Below the pieces are notes generated by a model. That model was given only the letters and a program-made list of their open reading frames with translations. It was not told where the DNA came from and searched no databases. Below, in pieces: positions 44,600-51,785 of a DNA stretch of 51,785 nt. The stretch comes from Paludibaculum sp. (lineage in GTDB: Bacteria; Acidobacteriota; Terriglobia; Bryobacterales; Bryobacteraceae). Within the stretch, counting starts at the first letter, position 1. Each line of letters starts with the position of its first letter. A program made the translations under genes and the position numbers. The DNA lies in contig JARKQJ010000215.1 in assembly GCA_029973955.1 (NCBI GenBank), forward strand, positions 1-51,785, in the 5' to 3' direction.

Positions 44600-45928
44600 C
44601 TACGCCTTCACCGGCTTGTCGACCACCTTGAAGTTCTTCTCGTCGAAGTAGAGCACCTTGCCCTGGCGGAAGCTCTGGACGGCCATCGTGATGGCCACCT
44701 GCGCGCGCCCGGCGGTCTCCACATCGAGGGTCGGCTTCTGGCGGCTGCGGATGCAGTCCAGGAAGTTGCCGATGTGAGTGAACATCGTGTCCTTGTTTTC
44801 CACATCGATCTTGATCGGCTCTTCGCCGAACTTCGCCTTATACTCGGCGCTGATCACGCGCTTCTCCGGCTTCACCGTGATATTGGGCGCGAAGCCTTCA
44901 AACCGGCCGTGTTCCACCATCACCAGCGTGCCGTCGTGGCCGCGCACTGTGCCCGGGATGTGCTCCGAGTTGGCCATCGAGCTGGTGAGCACCAGGGAGA
45001 AGCCCTTGGCGTACTCCGCCATGAAGTGGAACGTGTCCGGCACTTCGCGCTCATCCTTGAACACGTAAATGCCGCCGCTGGCCGTGACCTTCGTGGGGAA
45101 CTGCGCCTCGCCCCAGCAAATATTGAACGGCGCCATCACGTGGAAGAAGAGGTCAGTAGCGATGCCGCCGGAGTAATCCCAATACTTACGGAAGCGGAAA
45201 AAGCGATCGGCGTCGTAGGCCCGCTTGGGAGCCTTGCCCAGCCACATCTTCCAGTCGATGTAATCGTCGCCCTTGGCGTCGGGGCCTGCGGACTTGTCGA
45301 TCGTCCAGTTCCATTCGCCACCGGTTGAGTTGCGGTGATAGGAGCCCTGGCTCATGATCATCTTGCCGATCATGCCGTCTGCGATCGCCTTGCGGGCCTT
45401 CCACCACTGGTCTCCGGAAGTGGTCTGCGAACCCACCTGCACGATGCGGCCCGTTTCCTTCACGGTGGCGATGAGTGCCTTCACTTCCTCCACCGTGTGG
45501 CACATCGGCTTTTCGAGGTAGACGTCCTTGCCGTTATCCATGGCGGCCAGGGCGATGGGCGCGTGCCAATGATCCGGCGTGGCAACCACCACCGCGTCGA
45601 CATCCTTGTTTTCCAGAATCTCGCGGTAGTCCAGCGTGCCCATGCACTTGAAGCGCTCTTTGGCGGCGGTGACGCGCTTCTGGTAAACGTCGCACACGCC
45701 GACGATCTGACAGGCTCCGGGTTTTTCGGACTGGGCGTACTTATCGAAGCGGTCCGCCACATAGAAGCCGCGTCCACCAACGCCGATTACGGCAACGTTG
45801 ATCTTGTCATTGGCCCCGATCACTCGGGCTGGGTTTGTCTTCGCCGTCGTCTTGGCCATCGCGGAAGAGGCCAGCGCCGTGGCTGCCGCGCCAGCCACAA
45901 ACTGCCGGCGGTTGCTTTGCTGAATCAT
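44600..45928 (-). CDS. Tat-exported Gfo/Idh/MocA-family oxidoreductase
   Basis: 442 residues. Tat-type signal [20 protein letters not shown] (~6-25). NAD(P)-binding Rossmann motif [17 protein letters not shown] (~45-61), then [41 protein letters not shown] (the EKP active-site Lys near 125) and the C-terminal Gfo/Idh/MocA beta domain. Such exported members in Acidobacteriota and Planctomycetes act on sugars or polyols; the cofactor may be carried folded through Tat. Start at ATG 45928 at the signal peptide. Divergent from bshC. Confidence 0.92.
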   Translation of the reverse strand: MIQQSNRRQFVAGAAATALASSAMAKTTAKTNPARVIGANDKINVAVIGVGGRGFYVADRFDKYAQSEKPGACQIVGVCDVYQKRVTAAKERFKCMGTLDYREILENKDVDAVVVATPDHWHAPIALAAMDNGKDVYLEKPMCHTVEEVKALIATVKETGRIVQVGSQTTSGDQWWKARKAIADGMIGKMIMSQGSYHRNSTGGEWNWTIDKSAGPDAKGDDYIDWKMWLGKAPKRAYDADRFFRFRKYWDYSGGIATDLFFHVMAPFNICWGEAQFPTKVTASGGIYVFKDEREVPDTFHFMAEYAKGFSLVLTSSMANSEHIPGTVRGHDGTLVMVEHGRFEGFAPNITVKPEKRVISAEYKAKFGEEPIKIDVENKDTMFTHIGNFLDCIRSRQKPTLDVETAGRAQVAITMAVQSFRQGKVLYFDEKNFKVVDKPVKA

Positions 45929-46038
45929 GGAGTTTCGCACCTCGATCTGATTGAGAGAACCTGCATCTATCTTACAGTGGATGGGCGGCCAGCCCAATTC
46001 CGCGGCCTCATGCGGCCTGCTAGTCTGGTGGAAGCCGC

Positions 46039-47574
46039 ATGCGATGTACCCGGATTTCGTACACAGAGCTGCCTGGGACCTCGGCCTTGTTTGGGGACTA
46101 CCTCAATCACTTTGAGCGAACGGCACCTTTCTATCCGCACGACCCGCACGACCGCGAGTCTCTACGCCGGTCAGCCGCCAGTGTCCGCACCGCCGATGAC
46201 CGGCGCCAACACCTGGCCGCCATACTGCGCCGCACCAACGGCGAAACCGCCGCTCTGGCGCAACTGGAATTGCCCGACACCGTCGCCGTGGTCACTGGCC
46301 AGCAGGTGGGCCTCTTTTCCGGCCCAGCCTACACCATTTACAAGGCCCTCACTGCGGTGCGCCTGGCCCGCCATCTGACCGAATCCGGCGTGCGCGCCGT
46401 GCCCGTCTTCTGGCTCGCCACCGAAGATCACGACCTGGCCGAGATCGATCACGCCTGGACCTTCGACAGCCGTCAACAGCCATTGAAGCTCTCCGCTCAG
46501 GCCGCGGGGCAGCCCAACCAGCCCGTGGGAGGCATCGAGATCACCGCCTCTCCAATCGATGAACTGGCGGAAAGCCTGCGCGGCTTCCTGTACGGCGATG
46601 AAGTGCTCGGCCTGGTGGAAGAGTGCTATCAGCCCGGCCGCACCTTCGGCCAGGCCTTCCGCGAACTGCTTCAACGGTTGCTCGCCGGATACGGCCTTAT
46701 CTTTTTCGATCCCCTGGATCCGGCCATTCGCGCTCTGGCCGCTCCTTTCCTCGCCGATGCCTACCGCCGGCGTGAGGAACTTCTGGCGCGGCTGATCGAG
46801 CGCGGCAAGCAACTCCAACTCGCGGGCTATCACTCCCAGGTGCTGGTGGAGCCGGGCTCTTCGCTCTTCTTCCAGTTGGAAAACGGACGGCGCGTGCGCA
46901 TCCCCGCCGGCGCCGAAATCGCCGATCCCGCCACGCTCTCCCCCAATGCACTTCTGCGGCCCGTGATGCAGGATTCGCTCCTGCCCACCGCGGCCTATGT
47001 CGGTGGTCCGGCGGAGATCGCCTATTTCGCCCAATCCCAGGTCCTCTACCAGGAACTGCTCGGCCGCATGCCGCTCGCCGTGCCCCGCGCCGGTTTCACT
47101 CTGCTCGACGAACGCGCCCGCAATCTCATGGCGCGCTTCGCCATCCCCATCCACGACTGTTTCCACGGCGAAACCCGCCTCAAAGAGCGCATCAGCGCCC
47201 GCCTGATCCCTGAAACGCTCGAGATCACCTTCGAAGACGTCACAAGCGAAGTTCGCAACTCCATCGACCGCCTCTACCGCGAACTGCACGCCTTCGATCC
47301 CACTCTCGGCGCCTCGCTCACCCGCAGCCGCAGCCGCATCCTCTATCAACTCGACAAGAACCGCCGCAAGGCGGCCCGTGAGGCCCTGCGCCGCGATCAG
47401 CGGGTGGATGCCTCCGCCTCGCACCTCAGTCAACTCGTCTTTCCCGAGAAGCACCTTCAGGAGCGGCTCTATACCATCCTGCCGTTCCTCGCCCGCCACG
47501 GCTTCGATCTCATTGATACTCTCTATGAGAACGTTCAGCCCGGCTGTCTGGACCACACCCTCCTTGCCATATGA
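46039..47574 (+). CDS. bshC: Bacillithiol biosynthesis cysteine-adding enzyme BshC
   Basis: 511 residues, close to the family length. Diagnostic blocks: [27 protein letters not shown] (~85-110) and [18 protein letters not shown] (~120-137), then VSLFFQLE-like core strands, [16 protein letters not shown] (~320), and the C-terminal helical coiled-coil with the closing [21 protein letters not shown]. BshC completes bacillithiol by adding cysteine to GlcN-malate, so the organism probably uses bacillithiol as low-molecular-weight thiol; bshA and bshB are not in the window. It overlaps the aldolase gene by 4 bases. Confidence 0.95.
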   Translation: MRCTRISYTELPGTSALFGDYLNHFERTAPFYPHDPHDRESLRRSAASVRTADDRRQHLAAILRRTNGETAALAQLELPDTVAVVTGQQVGLFSGPAYTIYKALTAVRLARHLTESGVRAVPVFWLATEDHDLAEIDHAWTFDSRQQPLKLSAQAAGQPNQPVGGIEITASPIDELAESLRGFLYGDEVLGLVEECYQPGRTFGQAFRELLQRLLAGYGLIFFDPLDPAIRALAAPFLADAYRRREELLARLIERGKQLQLAGYHSQVLVEPGSSLFFQLENGRRVRIPAGAEIADPATLSPNALLRPVMQDSLLPTAAYVGGPAEIAYFAQSQVLYQELLGRMPLAVPRAGFTLLDERARNLMARFAIPIHDCFHGETRLKERISARLIPETLEITFEDVTSEVRNSIDRLYRELHAFDPTLGASLTRSRSRILYQLDKNRRKAAREALRRDQRVDASASHLSQLVFPEKHLQERLYTILPFLARHGFDLIDTLYENVQPGCLDHTLLAI

Positions 47575-48341
47575 AGATCAACACCGTCAAAAAGGCCATG
47601 CGCGAGGGGCGCCTCCAACTTGGCACCGGCTTTGCGCAACTCCGCTCTCAAGACGTCGTCCGCATCCTTGCCGCCGCGGGCTTTGATTGGGCATTCCTCG
47701 ATGCCGAGCACGGCGGCTTCGATCAGGAAACCCTGCAGGACCTCTGCCGCATCGCCGTCAAAGTAGGCCTCGCGCCCATCGTGCGGGTGGCGGACCTGCA
47801 ATACTCGCTCATCGCCCGCGCGCTGGATTGCGGCGCGGAAGGCGTCATCTTCCCGCGAGTGGAAGACCCCGAACTGCTGCAGAAGGCCGTGAGCTGGACC
47901 AAGTTTCCGCCCGTCGGCATTCGTGGCATGGGCCTGACGCCTCTGCACGTGGACTTCGAAGCCGCCTCCATCCCTCAGATCATGGACCACATGAACCGCG
48001 AGCAGATGGTGGTTTTGCAGATCGAAACCGTGCGGGCCTTTGAAGCCCGTGAGGAACTCCTCTCCATCCCGCACATCGATGCCGTGATGATCGGCCCCGT
48101 GGATCTCACCATCAGCCTCGGCGTTCCGGGCGAATTCGAACACCCCAAAATGCTCGCCACGGTGGAAAAGATCGTCGAAAGCTGCAAGGCCCACGGCGTC
48201 ATCCCCGGCGCGCAGGCACGCAGCATCTCTCTGGCTCAGCGGTGGCGCGACATGGGCATGCTGTTTGTCGGCTGCTCCAGCGAAACCGGTATGCTTTTCG
48301 ATAGCGCCAAGGCTATCGCCACGCAGGTAAAGCCAGCCTAA
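47571..48341 (+). CDS. HpcH/HpaI-family class II aldolase
   Basis: 256 residues, usual length. Family motifs: QLGTGFAQLRSQDVVRILAAAGFDWAFLDAEHG (~16-48; the HG of AEHG), PIVRVADLQYSLIARALDCGAEGVIFPRVE (~65-95), GIRGMG, VLQIETVRAFEAREELL (metal Glu, ~145), DAVMIGPVDLTISLGVPG (metal Asp, ~170). Cleaves or forms 2-keto acids with pyruvate (e.g. 2-keto-3-deoxy acids); exact substrate unknown. Overlaps bshC by ATGA, and its stop overlaps that of the convergent aldo/keto reductase. Confidence 0.92.
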   Translation: MKINTVKKAMREGRLQLGTGFAQLRSQDVVRILAAAGFDWAFLDAEHGGFDQETLQDLCRIAVKVGLAPIVRVADLQYSLIARALDCGAEGVIFPRVEDPELLQKAVSWTKFPPVGIRGMGLTPLHVDFEAASIPQIMDHMNREQMVVLQIETVRAFEAREELLSIPHIDAVMIGPVDLTISLGVPGEFEHPKMLATVEKIVESCKAHGVIPGAQARSISLAQRWRDMGMLFVGCSSETGMLFDSAKAIATQVKPA

Positions 48342-49282
48342 AGAGCGGTCTCGATCTCCGCCACTTCGGCCTCGCTCAGGCGGAAATCCCCGGCGCCCAC
48401 CACGCCTTCCAGTTGCGCCGGCGAACGCAGACCCACGATTGCCGCCGTCACCTCCGGACGCCGCAGCACCCAGGCAATGGCCGCCTCGCCCGGCGTGCGG
48501 CCGTGGCGCGCGCCCACTTCACGCAGCTTTTCCACCAGTGCCAGGTTGCGAGTCAGGAGCGGCTCCTGGAACTGCGGCCGCCGCTTACGGTGGTCGTCCG
48601 CATCCAGGCTTTCAATACGTTCGCGCGTCATCTTGCCCGTGAGCAATCCTGAGTGCATCGGCGAATACGCCAGCACCCCGATGCCGTTCTCCCGGCAGAA
48701 CGGCAGAATCTCAGTCTCGATCTCGCGCGCCAGTAGATTGTAAGGCGGCTGCAGCGAAGTGATGGTGCCGATCGCCTGCGCGCGCTTCAACTGGCTGATT
48801 GAGAAATTCGACACGCCGATCCAGCGCACCTTACCTTCTTCCTTCAGGCGCACCATCGTCTCCCAGCCCTCTTCTACTTCTTCATCCGGCTCCGGCCAAT
48901 GCATCTGGTAGAGGTCGATCACGTCCACTCTCAGCCTGCGCAGAGACTCCTCGCACTCGCGCCGCACCGAGTCGCGCTTCAGGCTCTTGTAAATCTGCCG
49001 GTTTTCGTCCCAGCAACGGGCGCACTTCGTGAAGATATAGGGCTTGCCGGCCATCCCTGCCAGCGCTTCGCCCAGCACCTCTTCGGCGTGGCCCAGGCCG
49101 TACACTGGCGCTGTGTCGATCCAGTTCAGCCCCGCATCCACTCCGGCCCGTATGGCGGAGATCGACTCGGAGTCGTCCTGCCGGCCCCAGGAAAACGCCC
49201 AGCCGCCGCCACCCATGGCCCATTGCCCGATGCCGATCGGCGTGATCAGCAGATCGCTGTTGCCCAGTCGCTTGAGTTCCAT
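48338..49282 (-). CDS. Aldo/keto reductase
   Basis: 314 residues, the usual (beta/alpha)8 size. It starts LKRLGNSDLLITPIGIGQWAMGG. The catalytic tetrad is visible: Asp in WIDTAPVYG (~57), Tyr in the same motif (~61), Lys in FTKCARC (~87) and His in YQMHWPEP (~129). The NADP-binding C-terminal part has TAAIVGLRSPAQLE. Reduces a carbonyl in a sugar or aldehyde; substrate not predictable. Follows the second exported oxidoreductase in a different unit; the stop overlaps that of the HpcH/HpaI gene. Confidence 0.94.
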   Translation of the reverse strand: MELKRLGNSDLLITPIGIGQWAMGGGGWAFSWGRQDDSESISAIRAGVDAGLNWIDTAPVYGLGHAEEVLGEALAGMAGKPYIFTKCARCWDENRQIYKSLKRDSVRRECEESLRRLRVDVIDLYQMHWPEPDEEVEEGWETMVRLKEEGKVRWIGVSNFSISQLKRAQAIGTITSLQPPYNLLAREIETEILPFCRENGIGVLAYSPMHSGLLTGKMTRERIESLDADDHRKRRPQFQEPLLTRNLALVEKLREVGARHGRTPGEAAIAWVLRRPEVTAAIVGLRSPAQLEGVVGAGDFRLSEAEVAEIETAL

Positions 49283-49298
49283 GGTTGACTTCTCTTCT

Positions 49299-50609
49299 CT
49301 ACAATCCTTTCACCTTCCAGCCGTCGCGGTACTTGCGCCGCACGAACTGCGTCGCCTCCGGCGAGTTGGTGAACTTCAGCTTGCGAGAGTTCCACTCGAG
49401 AGTGGCGTTGGGAAATCGCGTTGCGGTGGGGCCAAGCAGAACGGCTTCAGTCAGCGGGCCGGAGTAGTCGAAGCCCGCTGAAGTCGAGGCCTTCCCCAGC
49501 ACTGTGTCCACGAACTGGTGGTAGTGATCCGTCCCCGGCTTCTGCTCGATGGGCTTGTCCTTCACCTTGTCGCCCAACAGTACCGGCATGCCGATGTGCG
49601 GCAGCAGCATCGCTCCCTCCGTTCCGAAGAAGATCGACCCCTGGCCGGGCGCCTTCACGCTGCCCAGCACGGAAAGCACCTCGGCAGGCGGCTTCTGGTC
49701 GCCGTCGTACCAGGTGACGCCCACCGTCTTGCCCTCCGTGAACCGGGTGCCCGGGAAGACGTAGCGGATCAGCGCATTGATCGCCCAACTCTCCTTGTTC
49801 GGCGCGGGCCCTTCGCTGCGCACCGAAATCGGAGCAGTGAGTGCCAGCGCTTCAAACACGGGATCGTAGATGTGGCAGCCCATGTCGCCGAACGTCGCGG
49901 TGCCGAAGTCCAGGCGCTTGCGCCAGTTTCCTGGATGATATGCGCCCTTGACGAAGGGTCTCGCCGCTGCTACGCCCAGCCACAGGTCCCACGCCAGGCC
50001 GTCCGGCACCGGGTCCGTGCGGTCCGGCAGCAGGCTCGTATCACCCCATTTCTTGTTGCTCCACGTGTGGACTTCCTTCACCTTGCCGATCGCCCCGGAC
50101 TGAACCATGTGCACCGCCGTCCGGTATTCCGGCGCCGAGTGGATCTGGATCCCCATCTGTGTCACCAGCCGCTTCGAGCGCGCATATTCGGTGAGCTTGC
50201 GGACCTCATAGAGGTCATGCGCCAGCGGCTTCTGCTGGTAGACGTGCAGCCCGGCCCGCATCGCCGCCATCGCTTGCGGCGCGTGCATGTGGTCCGGCGT
50301 GCCCACGCAGGCGATATCGAGGTTCTTGCGCTCCTTCTGCATCATCTCGCGCCAGTCCTGGTAGATGCGCGCTTCCGGATACTTCTGCTTCACGCGCTTC
50401 AACCGGTTGGCGTCCACTTCCGCCACGCAAACCAACGATACGGCCGAATGAGTGGCGATGCCGTCCAACGTGGCCCACGCCATTCCGTCGGCGCCGAAGC
50501 TGGCCAGGCGCAGCCGCGAGGATCGTGGCTTTGAGTAAAGGTTAGCGATAAAGAAGGGCGCGGCAAGCGATCCCACAAAGGTACGGCGTGAAAGATTACT
50601 GGCTGTCAT
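49299..50609 (-). CDS. Second Tat-exported Gfo/Idh/MocA-family oxidoreductase
   Basis: 436 residues. Tat motif SRRTFVGSLAA (~7-17). The Rossmann start is degenerate (RLASFGADGMAWATLDGI in place of GxGxxG), then VCVAEVDANRLKRVKQKYP, ACVGTPDHMHAPQAMAAMRAGLHVYQQKPLAHD, with QKP in place of the usual EKP; the Lys is kept. GDMGCHIYDPVFEAL and the C-terminal beta domain are typical. Longer in-frame reading upstream is Gly/Ala/Val-rich and antisense to the sulfatase, so it is rejected. It is divergent from that sulfatase and ends 16 bases before the aldo/keto reductase start on the same strand, so it may be one operon with it (AKR downstream). Confidence 0.9.
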   Translation of the reverse strand: MTASNLSRRTFVGSLAAPFFIANLYSKPRSSRLRLASFGADGMAWATLDGIATHSAVSLVCVAEVDANRLKRVKQKYPEARIYQDWREMMQKERKNLDIACVGTPDHMHAPQAMAAMRAGLHVYQQKPLAHDLYEVRKLTEYARSKRLVTQMGIQIHSAPEYRTAVHMVQSGAIGKVKEVHTWSNKKWGDTSLLPDRTDPVPDGLAWDLWLGVAAARPFVKGAYHPGNWRKRLDFGTATFGDMGCHIYDPVFEALALTAPISVRSEGPAPNKESWAINALIRYVFPGTRFTEGKTVGVTWYDGDQKPPAEVLSVLGSVKAPGQGSIFFGTEGAMLLPHIGMPVLLGDKVKDKPIEQKPGTDHYHQFVDTVLGKASTSAGFDYSGPLTEAVLLGPTATRFPNATLEWNSRKLKFTNSPEATQFVRRKYRDGWKVKGL

Positions 50610-50687
50610 GGGGTTGAAAACGAGCATATCGCAACTGGCACCACCGCTCGGAGACCCACCATCCGCAAGTGCTATCGTGAGTCTCAA

Positions 50688-51785
50688 ATGCAGCCGCCGC
50701 TCTCCCGCCGACATTTCCTTGCCGCCTCCGCCGCGCCCCTCATTGCGCAACCCCAGCGCCGCCCCAACATCCTCTTCGTCATCGCCGACGATTGGGGCTA
50801 CGGCCATGCCGGCGCCTACGGCTGCAAATGGGTGAATACCCCTGGCTTCGATCGTGTCGCTCGCCAAGGTGTTCTTTTCAACAACTCCTTCACCTCCAAC
50901 CCCAAGTGCAGTCCCTGCCGCGCCACCATCCTCACCGGCCGCAACAGTTGGCAGAACAAGGAAGCCGTCAATCACTACAGCATCTTTCCGAACGATTTCG
51001 CGGTCTACCCCCAGATCCTTGAAAAGGCTGGCTACTTCGTCGGTCTCACCGGCAAGGGCTGGGGGCCGGGCGATTTCAAGAGCACTGGCTGGCCGCACAA
51101 CCCCGCCGGCCGCGAATGGCGCAAGCGCACGCTCAGGCAGCCCACCTCCGGCATCTCCCCGCTCGATTACGCGGCGAACTTTGAAGATTTCCTCACCGAC
51201 CGCCCCTCCAATCAGCCGTTCTGCTTCTGGCTTGGAGGCCAGGAGCCCCACCGGCCTTACGAACCCGGCTCCGGCCTCCGCGCGGGCAAGCGCCTCGAAG
51301 ACGTCACCATCCCGAAGTATCTGCCCGACAACCGCACCGTCCGCGGCGACCTGCTCGACTATGCACTCGAGGTTGAGCACTTCGACTCACACCTGCAGCG
51401 GGCGCTCGATTCGCTGGAGCGCCGCGGCGAACTCGACAACACCCTCGTCTGCGTCACATCCGACCACGGGATGCCCTTCCCACGCGTCAAGGGCCAGATC
51501 TACGACGCCGGCTTCCGCATTCCTCTGGCCGTCATGTGGGGCAAGAACATCAAGCCCGGGCGCGTTGTGGACGACTTCATCAATACCCGCGACTTCGCGC
51601 CCACATTCCTCGACGCCGCCGGTGTCGAACCCGCCGGAACGATTACCGGCAGCAGCTTCCTCAAGACACTCACCGCCACTTCCTCAGGCACCGTCGATGC
51701 CACGCGCAATACCATGCTCATCGCCAAGGAGCGCCATGACCTCGGCCGCCCCAACGATGCCGGCTACCCCGTGCGCGCCATCCGC
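50688..51785 (+). CDS. Tat-exported sulfatase, 3' end beyond the window
   Basis: 366 residues visible; in frame to the last base. Tat-type signal SRRHFLAASAAPL (~6-18). Arylsulfatase core: PNILFVIADDWGYG (~25-38, metal Asp-Asp), formylglycine site CSPCRATILTGR (Cys74; CxPxR recognition kept, with Cys instead of the common Ser at the fourth place), GYFVGLTGKGWG, and CVTSDHGMPF (~258, metal Asp-His). Removes sulfate from polysaccharides or other esters in the periplasm after conversion of Cys74 to formylglycine, which needs a maturase not in this window. The C-terminus is cut off. Transcribed divergently from the Gfo/Idh/MocA gene, 78 bases away. Confidence 0.93.
   Translation, partial: MQPPLSRRHFLAASAAPLIAQPQRRPNILFVIADDWGYGHAGAYGCKWVNTPGFDRVARQGVLFNNSFTSNPKCSPCRATILTGRNSWQNKEAVNHYSIFPNDFAVYPQILEKAGYFVGLTGKGWGPGDFKSTGWPHNPAGREWRKRTLRQPTSGISPLDYAANFEDFLTDRPSNQPFCFWLGGQEPHRPYEPGSGLRAGKRLEDVTIPKYLPDNRTVRGDLLDYALEVEHFDSHLQRALDSLERRGELDNTLVCVTSDHGMPFPRVKGQIYDAGFRIPLAVMWGKNIKPGRVVDDFINTRDFAPTFLDAAGVEPAGTITGSSFLKTLTATSSGTVDATRNTMLIAKERHDLGRPNDAGYPVRAIR

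Overview
The window is high-GC bacterial chromosome. It is dense in secreted carbohydrate-active enzymes, Tat-exported oxidoreductases, an Oar-type TonB-dependent receptor with a carboxypeptidase-regulatory N-terminal domain, a Tat-type sulfatase and a bacillithiol gene (bshC). This repertoire is typical of Acidobacteriota, most likely a Bryobacterales/Solibacter-like soil heterotroph. That placement is an inference from gene content; no marker gene such as rRNA is present.

Layout. (1) 1-219: a degenerate tandem array of about 42-bp units that runs off the left edge. (2) 220-4521, minus strand: secreted TIM-barrel glycosidase-like protein, a divergent dihydropteroate synthase-like protein, and an AAA ATPase. 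The ATPase is divergent from (3) 4600-8721, plus strand: a secretin, a small coiled-coil protein, a double-SIS sugar-phosphate enzyme and a secreted metallophosphoesterase. (4) 8791-8868 is tRNA-Pro(GGG), followed by a small foreign-looking island (about 8869-10980). The island carries a SEC-C protein with a nuclease-like C-terminal motif set and a small orphan gene, and ends inside a truncated YCII gene. (5) 11219-19660, minus strand: an (alpha/alpha)-barrel-like protein, a protein with two tandem DUF1593 modules, and a TonB-dependent receptor. (6) 19911-33183 is a sugar-use locus. It contains a racemase-family protein, an MFS transporter, a regulator in which an IclR-type HTH is joined to a periplasmic-binding-protein sensor, and then a tightly packed operon: two-subunit transketolase, FGGY kinase, SorC regulator, DUF2291 lipoprotein, RbsA/RbsC/RbsB-type ABC importer and a fucose-isomerase-like enzyme. 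Three copies of a TTCCG-N5-CGGAA-type palindrome lie in the two divergent promoter regions of this locus, one of them with a mismatch. (7) 33193-41023, minus strand: GH20/GH67-like secreted protein, M3 peptidase, small exported protein, Tat FAD oxidoreductase. (8) 41090-51785, mixed strands: FucP-like symporter, NfeD/stomatin pair, CYTH protein, two Tat Gfo/Idh/MocA oxidoreductases, BshC, HpcH/HpaI aldolase, aldo/keto reductase, and a sulfatase cut by the right edge.

How the parts may work together. The central operon reads as import of a sugar (ABC system), isomerisation to a ketose, phosphorylation (FGGY kinase) and cleavage by transketolase. This plan is shared with the non-oxidative D-apiose route. 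The fused IclR-PBP protein could sense the same or a related sugar and act at the shared palindromes. On a larger scale, the plus strand is G-rich from the left edge to about 41 kb and C-rich after it, whichever strand is coding. This suggests that a replication terminus or an inversion boundary lies in the window.
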